DNA of 64,000 nt from the NCBI RefSeq assembly GCF_001425785.1, contig NZ_LMDI01000045.1, positions 180,735 to 244,734 on the forward strand. The letters run 5' to 3'. Under the pieces are notes generated by a model, which was not told where the DNA came from, made no database searches, and worked only from the letters and a program-made list of their open reading frames with translations. The stretch is from Rhizobacter sp. Root1221 (lineage in GTDB: Bacteria; Pseudomonadota; Gammaproteobacteria; Burkholderiales; Burkholderiaceae_C). A program made the translations under genes and the position numbers. Of this stretch, positions 42,791 through 52,600 are shown in pieces (position 1 is the stretch's first letter; every line of letters starts with the position of its first letter).

Positions 42791-43663
42791 ATGGGCCCGT
42801 TCCTTCCACTCTTCTCCGTCGAGGTCGAGCACGCCTACTTCCCGGGCGGGCTCTGCCACGGCCTGCACCTTGTTGCGTCAAGCCACACGGTGCGCCGGAT
42901 CGAACGCAGCGCCTGCCTCCTGCGCCACACCGACCGTGGGCTGATGGTCGCCTTCGATGCCTCCGCGGCCAACGCGCTGCGCCTGCACGCCGGCGACGTG
43001 GACGAACCGCTGCGCTTCGACTTCCTGGCGCGGGTGGCGGACGGCAGCTTTGCCAACTACACCGAAGGACACATCGGCTCCGACCAGGCCGTGCTGCTGC
43101 TCGACAACCGCAACGCCGTGCCCGACGACGCCTCAGGGCTCCTGCGCCTGCATGCCGGAACCAGCGTGGGCGTGGATGACGCGAAACCCCTCGCGTCGGC
43201 GGCGGTGACCCAGGTGCTGTCGGCGCGCGACCGGCGTGCCCCTCCGCACTTCGCGCTGTCGGTCAGCGTCGACGCCGCGCACGTCACAGAGGCCGAGAAC
43301 CACGCGCCCAGGCGCTACCTCTGCCGCCTGCAGGCGCGGGCCACGGTATGGAAGTACCTCCTCTTCGGCGAGTTCACCGAGGCGCAGGAGGACGTGCGGA
43401 TCGTCGACCTCGGCGAGGCCTGCGAATTCGATGAGCCGGTGGGCGAACGCCTGCCTGATGGACGAAGCGTGATGGCGGTGCGCTCGCTCACGCCCATCAC
43501 GCTGCAACAACGGTCGGAGCGGCGCTTTCAGTTGCGTCGCCGAGGCTCGGGCACCGACAAGGTGCTCATCAAGCGCTTGCCGGTGGCGTCGCCATCGCTG
43601 ATCAGCCGCGAGACCCTCCATGGTGTCCCCATGTTGGTCTCGGAAATCTATGTGCACCGCTAA
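42791..43663 (+). CDS. eCIS-operon protein of unknown function
   Basis: A 290-residue protein that I do not recognise. It opens MGPFLPLFSVEVEHAYFPGG and looks beta-strand-rich throughout, with no signal peptide, membrane helix or enzyme motif. The tight placement between the Pvc16-like cap gene (10 nt) and the sheath gene (15 nt, AGGAGG before the sheath start) shows it belongs to the operon. Possible roles are an assembly factor, a cap-associated or surface protein, or a cargo; none can be chosen from sequence. Confidence 0.8.
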   Translation: MGPFLPLFSVEVEHAYFPGGLCHGLHLVASSHTVRRIERSACLLRHTDRGLMVAFDASAANALRLHAGDVDEPLRFDFLARVADGSFANYTEGHIGSDQAVLLLDNRNAVPDDASGLLRLHAGTSVGVDDAKPLASAAVTQVLSARDRRAPPHFALSVSVDAAHVTEAENHAPRRYLCRLQARATVWKYLLFGEFTEAQEDVRIVDLGEACEFDEPVGERLPDGRSVMAVRSLTPITLQQRSERRFQLRRRGSGTDKVLIKRLPVASPSLISRETLHGVPMLVSEIYVHR

Positions 43664-43678
43664 CCACAGGAGGCCGTC

Positions 43679-45247
43679 ATGGGTCAGATGAAGACACCGG
43701 GTGTCTATATCGTTGAGAAAAACGCGTTCCCCAATTCGGTGGTGGAAGTCGCCACTGCGGTGCCAGCCTTCATCGGCTACACCCAGATCGCCGACAACCA
43801 GGGCAAGAGCCTGCGCGACAAACCCTGGCGGATCAGTTCGCTGGCCGAGTTCCACCTGTACTTCGGGGTCGGACCGACCCCGAGCTTCGAGATCAAACCG
43901 CAGGCCTCGCCGGTCACGGAACCCACCTCCTTCAAGCTGGGAGCGCAGGAGTACCTGCTCAGCCAGCCCACCGGCAAGGACGGTGGACGCTTCCTCCTCT
44001 ACTACGGCATGCGCCAGTTCTTCCAGAACGGAGGTGGGCCGTGCTACGTGGTGTCGGTCGGTGACTTCGAGGCCGATGCCATCGATCCGACGCGGCTGCA
44101 AGAAGGCATCAAGATGCTCATCAAGGAGCAGGAACCCACGATGCTGGTCATTCCCGACTGCATGCTGCTCAAGCAACCCGATTGCATCAGCGTGCAACAG
44201 GCCGCCCTCGCACACTGCGGCACGATGAAGAGCCGCGTCGCGGTGCTCGACATCTGGGAAGGCTACAAGCCGCCCATCGAAAGTGTCGCGGCCTTCCGCA
44301 ACGACCTGGGCATCAACTACCTCGACTACGCCGCGGCCTACTACCCCTGGGTCAACACCACGGTCGTCCAGGACAACGAACTGAGCTACCGCAACATCAG
44401 GAACCGCGACAAGCTGCAGGAGATCCTGCGCACCGAGCTGGACCTGCCCGACACGCTGCCGGCCGACGCCACGCCGAAGCTGGCCGCCCAGGCCAAGGCG
44501 GTCGACGACGTGATGAAGGACGAGGCCGCCTGGATCGCCGCCGACACCAAATCGGCCGAGAAGGACAAGCCGCAGAACGCCCGCATGGAGATGGCGCTGC
44601 TCAACAAGAGCCTGGCCGCGCTCAGCCCCACGTTCAACACGATGATGGGCGAGCTGAAGAACAAGCTCAACCTGCTGCCACCCAGCCCCGCCATGGCCGG
44701 CATCTACACCATGGTCGACAACTCGCGGGGTGTCTGGAAGGCGCCGGCCAACGTGAGCCTGAACGGCGTCGTCTCGCCGGCCGTCAACCTCTCGGCCGAA
44801 GACCAGGAGGACTTGAACGTCACCACCCAGGGCAAGTCGGTCAACGCGATCCGCTCGTTCATCGGCGAAGGCGTGCTGGTGTGGGGTGCACGCACGCTCG
44901 ACGGCAACAGCCTCGACTGGCGCTACATCAGCGTGCGCCGCACGATGATCATGCTCGAGGAGTCGTGCCGCCTGGCCGCCAAGGCGATGGTGTTCGAGCC
45001 CAACGTGGCCAACACGTGGGTCACCATCAAAAGCATGATCCAGAACTTCCTGACCGGCATCTGGAAGCGCGGTGGCCTGGCCGGCGCGGTGCCGGATGAC
45101 GCGTTCAGCGTGCATGTCGGCCTGGGCGAAACCATGACCTCCGAAGACGTCCTCGAAGGGATCTTGCGGGTGACGGTGCTGGTGGCCATCAGCCGTCCGG
45201 CGGAGTTCATCGAGATCACGTTCCAGCAGCAGATGCAGAAGTCCTGA
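43679..45247 (+). CDS. eCIS contractile sheath protein
   Basis: A 522-residue phage-tail-sheath family protein. The N-terminus MGQMKTPGVYIVEKNAFPNS is the classic sheath opening. The C-terminal domain (GVLVWGARTLDGNSLDWRYI, then SVRRTMIMLEESCRLAAKAM and FEPNVANTWVTIKSMIQNFL) carries the interlocking handshake region. A Lys/Ala-rich insertion lies near 265-330. Only one sheath gene is present, whereas PVC and Afp loci encode several. The product would polymerise around the tube and contract on firing. Confidence 0.93.
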   Translation: MGQMKTPGVYIVEKNAFPNSVVEVATAVPAFIGYTQIADNQGKSLRDKPWRISSLAEFHLYFGVGPTPSFEIKPQASPVTEPTSFKLGAQEYLLSQPTGKDGGRFLLYYGMRQFFQNGGGPCYVVSVGDFEADAIDPTRLQEGIKMLIKEQEPTMLVIPDCMLLKQPDCISVQQAALAHCGTMKSRVAVLDIWEGYKPPIESVAAFRNDLGINYLDYAAAYYPWVNTTVVQDNELSYRNIRNRDKLQEILRTELDLPDTLPADATPKLAAQAKAVDDVMKDEAAWIAADTKSAEKDKPQNARMEMALLNKSLAALSPTFNTMMGELKNKLNLLPPSPAMAGIYTMVDNSRGVWKAPANVSLNGVVSPAVNLSAEDQEDLNVTTQGKSVNAIRSFIGEGVLVWGARTLDGNSLDWRYISVRRTMIMLEESCRLAAKAMVFEPNVANTWVTIKSMIQNFLTGIWKRGGLAGAVPDDAFSVHVGLGETMTSEDVLEGILRVTVLVAISRPAEFIEITFQQQMQKS

Positions 45248-45309
45248 CGGCACACGGCAGGGCGCTGCGCCCTGCCCGCCCCCCTATCAACCAACGCGTG
45301 GAGTAAACA

Positions 45310-45768
45310 ATGGCAGACGATGGATCAGCACAATCGACCACGGTGTGGCCTATTCCGAAGTTTCGTTTCGAAGTGAAGTGGGATGCCGCCGTGATGTCAT
45401 TCCAGGAGGTCTCGGGCCTCGACGTCGAGGCGCAGCCGCTCGAGTACCGGCACGGCGACAGCCCGTCTTTCTCGGTCATCAAGATGCCCGGCATCAAGAA
45501 GTACAGCGACGTCACCATGAAAAAGGGCGTCTTCAAGTCCGACAACAAGTTCTGGGACTGGTTCAACGAGATCAAGATGAACACCATCAAGCGCAAGCCG
45601 GTGACCATCAGCCTCCTCGACGAAGCCGGCGCGCCCACGATGGTCTGGACCTTGGCCAACGCCTGGCCCACCAAGATCACCGGCACCGACCTCAAGTCCG
45701 TCGGCAACGAGGTCGCGGTGGAAACCATCGTGATCGCGCACGAAGGGCTGACCATCGCCAATGCGTGA
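45310..45768 (+). CDS. eCIS inner tube protein (gp19-like)
   Basis: A 152-residue tail-tube protein: WPIPKFRFEVKWDAAVMSFQ, EVSGLDVEAQPLEYRHGDSP and PGIKKYSDVTMKKGVFKSDN are family hallmarks, as is the closing VAVETIVIAHEGLTIAN. It would stack as hexameric rings to form the tube that carries cargo. It overlaps the second tube-like gene by 8 nt. Confidence 0.93.
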   Translation: MADDGSAQSTTVWPIPKFRFEVKWDAAVMSFQEVSGLDVEAQPLEYRHGDSPSFSVIKMPGIKKYSDVTMKKGVFKSDNKFWDWFNEIKMNTIKRKPVTISLLDEAGAPTMVWTLANAWPTKITGTDLKSVGNEVAVETIVIAHEGLTIANA

Positions 45769-46231
45769 CGTTCTGTCGATCCGGCCGGACGATCCGCCCG
45801 CGGCGTTCTACTTCACCGTGACCTTCGGCACCCAGCCGAAGGACGCGGACAGCTCGTTCCGCGAAGTGAGCGGCATCGCGCCTGAAATGGAAACCGAGGC
45901 GGTGGTCGAGGGGGGCGAGAACCGGTATGTGCTCGCCCTGCCCAAGGCGGTGAAACACCCGAAGCTCGTGCTCAAGCGCGGCATCGCGCCCAACACCTCA
46001 CGGCTGTTGATGTGGTGCCAGGCAGCGCTCGAGGGCGGGCTCAACCGGCCGATCTTTCCGAAGCAGATTCATTTGTTTCTGCTCGATGGCCTGGGGAGCC
46101 CGCTGCGGGTCTGGTCGTTCGCCAACGCCTACCCGGTGAAGCTGGAGGTCGAGGGGTTCAACTCGACCAAGAACGAAGTCGCCGTGGAAAAGATCGAGCT
46201 GAGCTACGCGTTTTCAAAGCGGGAGGTATGA
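45761..46231 (+). CDS. Second eCIS tube protein, likely tube initiator
   Basis: A 156-residue paralogue of the tube protein: AAFYFTVTFGTQPKDADSSF, EVSGIAPEMETEAVVEGGEN, LKRGIAPNTSRLLMWCQAAL and KNEVAVEKIELSYAFSKRE. In PVC and Afp systems a second tube-like protein of this type forms the first ring(s) that join the spike to the main tube. It overlaps the first tube gene and is followed after 4 nt by a DUF5908 gene. Confidence 0.9.
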   Translation: MRDVLSIRPDDPPAAFYFTVTFGTQPKDADSSFREVSGIAPEMETEAVVEGGENRYVLALPKAVKHPKLVLKRGIAPNTSRLLMWCQAALEGGLNRPIFPKQIHLFLLDGLGSPLRVWSFANAYPVKLEVEGFNSTKNEVAVEKIELSYAFSKREV

Positions 46232-46235
46232 CGCC

Positions 46236-46406
46236 ATGACGATCGAAGTGAGGCAGTTGCTGATCAAGTCGCAGGTGAATACCGCGCCTGCATCCCCCCT
46301 CCCCGCCGGGTTGAACGATCAACACCGCGAGCAGGTGAAGGACGAGATCCTTGCCGAGTGCAAGGCCTGGCTCGCGCAGAAGCTGGTCGACGCCAGAGAA
46401 CGCTGA
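46236..46406 (+). CDS. DUF5908 small eCIS protein (Pvc6-like)
   Basis: A 56-residue protein (MTIEVRQLLIKSQVNTAP at the start; REQVKDEILAECKAWLAQKL near the end). The pattern, an IEVRxLxIK strand followed by a charged helix, matches DUF5908 proteins found at this place in eCIS loci. It is too small for many gene finders. It lies 4 nt after the second tube gene and 22 nt before the LysM-type adaptor, and is probably a minor structural or assembly factor. Confidence 0.75.
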   Translation: MTIEVRQLLIKSQVNTAPASPLPAGLNDQHREQVKDEILAECKAWLAQKLVDARER

Positions 46407-46428
46407 ACCCGGAAAGAGGACCCGTTCC

Positions 46429-47124
46429 ATGACTGACGCCATCACCGCCGAGAAGACGCGCATGACCCTGGTGCGCTACAACGTGAGCAAATCCGGCACC
46501 ACCTCGCTCGACACCGGCATCGCGTTCACGGCCTTGCTGAATCCGGCCGACGTGAAACACAGCCGCGGCATCGTCTACGACAAGAAGAAGGCCCACGGGC
46601 AACCTGCGCTCGACCCGAAGTACAGCGCGGCCGACGTCGAGACCCTCGGCTTCGCGCTCGTGCTCGATGGCACCGGTGTCGTGCCGCTGCCCACCGGCGA
46701 GGCCCGGCGCGACGTGAAGACCCAGCTCGACAACCTCAACAAGGTGGTCTACCAGTACAACGGCAGCCAGCACGAGCCTGGACGGGTGCGGCTCCTGTGG
46801 GGCACGCTGATCTTCTTCGGCCGCATGCAGAACATGTCGATGCACTACACCTTGTTCAAGCCGAGCGGCGCGCCGCTCCGTGCCAAGGTGGACCTGTCGT
46901 TCATCGGGGCCATGAGCAGGCGCGAGACGGAGCTGGTGTCCAACCTCTCGTCGCCCGACCTCACCCATGAAGTGGAGGTGCGCGACGGAGACACCCTGCC
47001 GCTGCTGTGCAACCGCATCTACGGTGACCCGGGGTACTACCTCGACGTGGCCCGTTTCAACCGGCTCACCGATTTTCGTGACCTCAAGCCGGGTGGGAAG
47101 TTGCACTTCCCGCCGCTGGCATAG
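46429..47124 (+). CDS. eCIS spike/baseplate adaptor with LysM-like end (Pvc7-like)
   Basis: A 231-residue protein. The first 170 residues (ITAEKTRMTLVRYNVSKSGT, then NPADVKHSRGIVYD) resemble the CIS tube-to-baseplate adaptor. The C-terminus (VRDGDTLPLLCNRIYGDPGY to LKPGGKLHFP) is a LysM-like domain as in T4 gp53 and Pvc7. AGAGGA precedes the ATG. It lies directly before the VgrG-like spike gene (8-nt gap) and should link the tube initiator to the baseplate hub. Confidence 0.87.
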   Translation: MTDAITAEKTRMTLVRYNVSKSGTTSLDTGIAFTALLNPADVKHSRGIVYDKKKAHGQPALDPKYSAADVETLGFALVLDGTGVVPLPTGEARRDVKTQLDNLNKVVYQYNGSQHEPGRVRLLWGTLIFFGRMQNMSMHYTLFKPSGAPLRAKVDLSFIGAMSRRETELVSNLSSPDLTHEVEVRDGDTLPLLCNRIYGDPGYYLDVARFNRLTDFRDLKPGGKLHFPPLA

Positions 47125-47132
47125 GGGGCGCC

Positions 47133-48923
47133 ATGGCCAACTCCCCAGAACTGGATGCAGAGGGTGTCGTCCGTGTCACCTTGTTCAGCGACGGCACGGC
47201 GCTGTCCGAATCGGTGCGGTTCATGTCGCTCACCGTCACCCGGGAGGTGAACCGCGTTCCCACGGCACGCCTGGTCATCTCCGACGGCGACATGGCCGGC
47301 CAGGAGTTCCCCGTCAGCGATACCGGCGACTTCAAACCCGGCGCGGCCATCAAGATCAACGCAGGCTATGGCGACGACGAGGAGACGCTCTTCGAAGGCG
47401 TGGTCATCAAGCACGCGATCCAGATCACCGGGGACAACGACGCCCGCCTCGTGGTGGAGTGCCGCGACCAGGTCGTCAGGATGACCGTCGGCCGCAAGAA
47501 CGCCAACTACATCGACAAGACCGACAGCGACGTCATCGGTGCGCTCGTGGCCGCGCACGCGTTGGGCGCCGACGTCGACGCCACGCCGATCCAGAACAAG
47601 GAGCTGGTGCAGTTCTACTGCAGCGACTGGGATTTCATGCTTTCGCGTGCCGAGGCCAACGGCCTGCTGGTGATCGCCACCGACGGCAGCGTGTCGGTCA
47701 AGGCCCCGGCCACCGACACGGACGCCGTGCTCAAGGTCACCTATGGCAAGGACCTGATGGAGTTCCACGCCGAACTCGACGCACGCACCCAGTTCGCCAC
47801 GGCACAGGCGGTGTCGTGGGACATGAAGACCCAGGCGGCCATCCTCGGCGCGGAAGCCGCCCCCCCCACCTTGAACGCCCACGGTGACCTCGACTCGGCC
47901 ACGCTGGCGAAGGTAGCGGGCCTGGCCTCCTACCGCCTGCAGACCGCCGCGCCCACGACCAAGGAGGTCCTCACGCAGTGGGCGCGGTCACAGCAGCTGA
48001 AGTCGGGGCTGGCCCGTGTTCGCGGCCACATGCGCTTCCAGGGCAGCGCCAAGGCCGTCCCCGGCGGGGTGATCGAACTCGAAGGGGTGGGAAAGCGCTT
48101 CAGCGGCAAGGTCTTCGCCAGCGGTGTGATCCACCGCATCGCCGACGGTGACTGGGTGACCGAGGTCCAGTTCGGCCTGGCGCCGCAGTGGTTCACCGAA
48201 CAACCCGACGTGACTGCGCCGCGCGCCGCTGGCCTCGTGCCCGCGGTCGAAGGCCTGCAGGTGGGCGTGGTGATGAAACTCGATGGCGACCCCGACAGCG
48301 AGAACCGCGTGCAGGTGTCGCTGCCCGTGATGCAGGCCGCGACCGAAGGCGTGTGGGCGCGGCTGCTCCAGTTCCATGGGTCCAGCGGCTTCGGCTCGTT
48401 TTTCGTTCCCGAAGTCGGTGACGAGGTGGTGCTCGGCTACTTCAACAACGACCCGTCCCACCCGGTGATCCTCGGCAGCCTGTACAGCAGCAAGCGTGCG
48501 CCACCGTACGCACTGGAGGCGAAGAACAACACCAAGGCCATCGTGACCCGCTGCCAATCGAAGATCGAGTTCAACGAGGAAGACAAGGTCATCACCGTCC
48601 TCACGCCGGGCAACAACAAGATCGTCATCAGCGACAAGGAAAAATCCATCCTGCTGCAGGACCAGAACGACAACAGGATCGAACTCAACCCCGGTGGCAT
48701 CACGCTCAGCAGCCCGAAGGACATCAAGCTGTCGGCCAAGGGCGGCATCACCCTCGACGCGATCAACGCCATTGGCGTCACCTCGAAAGCGGATGTGAAG
48801 AGCACCGGCCTGAACATCGCCTGCGAAGCGCAGGTGGGGTTCATCGGCAAGGGCAATGCGACGGCCGAGCTGTCTGCCGCCGGCCAGACCGTGGTCAAGG
48901 GCGCCATGGTGATGATCAACTGA
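47133..48923 (+). CDS. eCIS central spike, VgrG/gpD-gp5-like (Pvc8)
   Basis: A 596-residue spike protein. The N-terminal 360 residues are gpD/gp27-like (VTLFSDGTALSESVRFMSLT, then EVNRVPTARLVISDGDMAGQ). An OB fold follows (GLQVGVVMKLDGDPDSENRV, VGDEVVLGYFNNDPSHPVIL), and the last 110 residues form the gp5-like beta-helix needle with repeated strand motifs (DKVITVLTPGNNKIVISD and on). There is no effector extension. The PAAR gene follows after 40 nt. The trimer would form the piercing tip. Confidence 0.92.
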   Translation: MANSPELDAEGVVRVTLFSDGTALSESVRFMSLTVTREVNRVPTARLVISDGDMAGQEFPVSDTGDFKPGAAIKINAGYGDDEETLFEGVVIKHAIQITGDNDARLVVECRDQVVRMTVGRKNANYIDKTDSDVIGALVAAHALGADVDATPIQNKELVQFYCSDWDFMLSRAEANGLLVIATDGSVSVKAPATDTDAVLKVTYGKDLMEFHAELDARTQFATAQAVSWDMKTQAAILGAEAAPPTLNAHGDLDSATLAKVAGLASYRLQTAAPTTKEVLTQWARSQQLKSGLARVRGHMRFQGSAKAVPGGVIELEGVGKRFSGKVFASGVIHRIADGDWVTEVQFGLAPQWFTEQPDVTAPRAAGLVPAVEGLQVGVVMKLDGDPDSENRVQVSLPVMQAATEGVWARLLQFHGSSGFGSFFVPEVGDEVVLGYFNNDPSHPVILGSLYSSKRAPPYALEAKNNTKAIVTRCQSKIEFNEEDKVITVLTPGNNKIVISDKEKSILLQDQNDNRIELNPGGITLSSPKDIKLSAKGGITLDAINAIGVTSKADVKSTGLNIACEAQVGFIGKGNATAELSAAGQTVVKGAMVMIN

Positions 48924-48963
48924 CGCTGTCCGCCCGACACGTCCACCTCACCCACTGCACACC

Positions 48964-49263
48964 ATGCCACCCGCCGCCCGCCTCACCGACATGCACGCCT
49001 GCCCGATGGTCACGCCGGCCCTGCCCCCCATCCCGCACGTGGGCGGCCCGGTGGTGGGCCCCGGCGTGCCCACCGTGCTCATCGGCAAACTGCCGGCCGC
49101 CGTGCTGGGCGACAACGCGGTGTGTGTCGGGCCACCCGACACCATCGTGAAGGGTTCGGCCACGGTCATGATCAGCGGCCGACCGGCCGCGCGCGTGGGC
49201 GACCTCACGGCGCACGGGGGCAGCATCGTCATGGGCTGCCCCACCGTGATGATCGGAGGCTGA
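48964..49263 (+). CDS. PAAR tip protein
   Basis: A 99-residue PAAR-repeat protein. PPAARLTDMHACPMVTPALP at the N-terminus and RPAARVGDLTAHGGSIVMGC at the C-terminus give the Pro-Ala-Ala-Arg motifs and the His/Cys zinc ligands. It would cap the VgrG-like needle with a sharp cone. No C-terminal toxin extension is present. It lies between the spike and gp25-like genes. Confidence 0.93.
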   Translation: MPPAARLTDMHACPMVTPALPPIPHVGGPVVGPGVPTVLIGKLPAAVLGDNAVCVGPPDTIVKGSATVMISGRPAARVGDLTAHGGSIVMGCPTVMIGG

Positions 49264-49267
49264 CGCG

Positions 49268-49690
49268 ATGGCAACGGAGACCCAGTTCCTCGGCACCGGC
49301 TGGGCCTTTCCGCCGAGCTTCGACTGGCGCACCAAGGAGGCGGTGCTGGTGTCGCAGGTGGAGGACATCGAGCAGAGCCTGCACATCCTCCTGTCCACCA
49401 CGCCGGGCGAGCGGGTCATGCAGCCGTCCTATGGCTGCGGCATCCGCCGCATGGTGTTCGAGAATATCAACGACAGCACCATCACCGAGATCAAGGACAT
49501 CGTGTCGAAAGCGGTGTTGTTCTTCGAGGTGCGCATCACGCTGCACGAGATCGACATCGATGCCACCGACGTCTACGAGGGGGTGGTCCGCCTGAAGCTC
49601 GACTACACGGTGCGCACCACCAACACCCGCACCAACATCGTCTACCCGCTGTACCTGCGGGAAGGCACCAACCTGAGGGAGGCGGCGTGA
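49268..49690 (+). CDS. gp25-like baseplate wedge protein (Pvc9)
   Basis: A 140-residue gp25/W family protein: FLGTGWAFPPSFD, SQVEDIEQSLHILLSTTPGE and RVMQPSYGCGIRRMVFENIN match the family, which joins the baseplate wedge to the first sheath ring. It starts 4 nt after the PAAR stop and overlaps the large baseplate gene by 4 nt. Confidence 0.93.
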   Translation: MATETQFLGTGWAFPPSFDWRTKEAVLVSQVEDIEQSLHILLSTTPGERVMQPSYGCGIRRMVFENINDSTITEIKDIVSKAVLFFEVRITLHEIDIDATDVYEGVVRLKLDYTVRTTNTRTNIVYPLYLREGTNLREAA

Positions 49691-52600
49691 GCGACGGCTG
49701 CGAGCAGCGCGAACGTTTTCCCGCCGCCTTGGGCGAGGGCTACTTTCGTGCCGATGAAACCAGTTTCGAAACCCTGGTGGCGATGAGCGCCGGCCTGGCC
49801 TCGCGGCTGCGGTTCATCGACCTGCAGCAGCGCGACGTGGGCCACTGGGGCGAACTGTTCGAGTCCGACGAAGCCCTGATCATGGCGCGCATCGTCAGCA
49901 CCGACCTGCGCGGCCGGCAACTCGCCTTCGTGCGCGATGCCGCGGGCGCGCCCCTGGAGCTGCTGGCCGAACACGTGGTCGCGCTCGCGCAATGCATCGA
50001 CGGCTGGGTCAAGTCGTTGAAGCCGAACCCTGAGCCGGCCAGCCGCCAGCTGTTCGCCCGCATCGAGCAACTGCTGGCGCATCCGCTGGGTGACGACCTC
50101 CAATGGGTGCTCGAACGTTTCGGCGTGCACCGCTGGCAGGACCAGCCGCTCGCGTTGCTGCGCAATCGGCTCGACGGCGCCTGGTTCGCGCTCCGCGCCG
50201 TGCGGCCGGCGCCCGGCGAGCGCAGCGACCGGGAGCTCCTGCGGGGCCGCTTCTTCTCGTTCGTGAGCGCGATCGAGCGGGTGCAGGACCTGGCGCGAGA
50301 GCTCTTGCCGCAGTCGCTGGCCAGCCAGAATCACGCCCCCGCCGCGGGATTGCTGATGGCCTTCCTGCAGCTCCACCAGCAGGTCCAGAAGCGCATCAAC
50401 AGGTTCACCGACCGACATGCCGACTTCTACTACGACGACGTCCTGCGCATGCGGCCACTGCCGGCGGTGCCCGACAGCGTGCACCTGGTGTGCCAGCGCG
50501 ACCCCCGCGCGGCCCGCGAGGTGGTGGTGCCGCAGGGCACGCCGTTCGGTGCCGGGAAGGACTCGTCCGGCCAGCTCATCGAGTTCGTCGCCGACAACAC
50601 GCTCGTCCTCACCGATTGCCAGGTGACGGCGCTGTGCACGCTGCAGCTCGGTCACGACGGGCTCATCTCGCCGGAACGCGAGTTCGGCTACGTGACACGC
50701 GCCCAGGCGGCGCGCCTGCCATGGCCGGCCCCCCCCGGGCAAGGCGACGCCGTTCTGCCACACTGGCCGTTGTTCGGGGGCAGCACCCCGGGCCAGGCGT
50801 CATCGCAGACCCTGTCCGGTGGTGCCCCCGACCACGCGCCTCTCAAGGAAGCGCCGGGCCGCCCCAAGTTCCTTGACCCCCACGGGGGGCGGGTTGGGCG
50901 CAGCCCGACCCTGGGGGCCTCTGAGGAGGCACGGATCGGGCTGGCCATTGCGTCGCCGCTGCTGTTCCTGCAAGAGGGTGAACGCGAGATCACCCTGAAG
51001 CTCGACTTGGCGCACGCCGCCGACACCGACCAGGGCCTGCAGCACCTGGTGGCCCGCATCCTTGCGCGGCCCGATGCGGCGCAGCGCCTGATACCCGTGC
51101 TGTTCAAGCGCTACCTGCTGCTGGCCCCCGAGTTGATGAGCGACCTGGAGCGGGCCGACCTGAACGCCACGGCACGGCGCCTGGCCCGCCAGGCCACCGC
51201 GCGCCAGATGGAGGCCCTTCCGGTGGGTTCGGCCACCGCCGCACCGCGGGTGGCGCCGGGCCCCTACGAACGCTTCCTCACCGAGTTCGCCGTGCGCGCC
51301 CCCACCACCGGACTCTTCTTCGCGCGCCTGGGCAAGTTCTTCTCGCGCTGGCTGCTCACGCGGCAGGACTGGTTGTCCGATGCCGCATTGGAGGCCGTGC
51401 GCGAAACCGCCGGTCGCCTGCTCGACAACGGCGATCGCACGCCTCCCGTGGCCGGCGACCCCCGCTGCCTGCTGCAAGGCCCCAACCGGCCCGAGCGCGA
51501 GCTGATCTTCGGCCAGCTGTTCAACAGCATCCTGAACTTCAGTCTCACCACACCGGCCGGGTGGATGCAGGTGAACGACTTCTTCGTCACGAACCAACCG
51601 GCCGGAGACAACACCAGCAGTGCCAGCTTCACCGGCGTGGGCATCGTGCTGCGGCTGCGGCCGCAAGACCCGGCGGTGGTGGCGTGTGATGCGCTGGTGC
51701 ACGGCGAGGGCTGGCCCACCACCCTGCCCGTACTGCGCATCCAGCTCGGCAGCCACGGCCGCATGTACCCGTATTCGCTGCTCGAGGAGATGCTGCTGGC
51801 CGAGATCGCCTTGTCGGTGCGGGTGCGGGGGCTGGGCAACGTGTTGATGCAGAACAATCTCGGCCCCCTCGACCCCTCCAAGCCGTTCATGCCCTTCGGC
51901 CCGTTGCCCACCACGGCGTCGTACTGCATCTTCGGCGCGGACGAGATCTCGCGCAAGAACGTCACCCACCTCGCGGTCAACGTCGAATGGTCGGGATTGC
52001 CCGTGGGCGAAGGGGGTTTCGGCTCGTACTACGCGAGCTACGACCCCCACCTGCGCAACAGCAGCTTCACCGCGCACGCCGGCATCCTTCGCGACGGCCA
52101 GTGGCACATGGCAGGGACGCCCGGGAGCGTGCGCCTGTTCGACACCGCCGATGCCGCAGGGCGCCTGCGCACGAACGCGCGCTGGGTGTTCAGCGAGGCG
52201 GCCCTGCGGTCCCAGGGGCGGGCGAACGACGCCCCCCAGGACTTCAAGCTCGGCGCACGCAACGGGTTCTACCGCATCCAGCTGAACCACCCGGCCATCG
52301 CCTTCGGCCACCAGGCGTACCCCAACTTGCTGACCGAGGTGGTGTCCGCCAATGCGACGCGGCGCCGGCGCCGGCCCCGGCCCTTGCCCAACACGCCCTA
52401 CACGCCGTTGATCGAACGCCTGAGCCTCGACTACGAGGCCGAGAGCCACCTCGTGCCCGGCCGCGACAACGGCATGCCCGACTCACCCACCGCCGAGCGG
52501 GTGCTGCACCTGCACCCCTTCGGCATCTCGCAGGTGTATCCGGGCGCCGCCGGACCCAGCCCGTCGCTCTGGCCACGCTTCGAACACGATGGCAACCTCT

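Noticed and set aside
42791-42812. N-myristoylation-type start MGPFLPLF in the eCIS unknown protein
   Set aside because: Position 6 is Pro, not Ser/Thr, and no disordered leader follows.
43679-49690. Type VI secretion system (VgrG and PAAR present)
   Set aside because: Single-gene sheath, two gp19-like tubes and LysM adaptor instead of TssB/C, Hcp and TssJLM; no ClpV.
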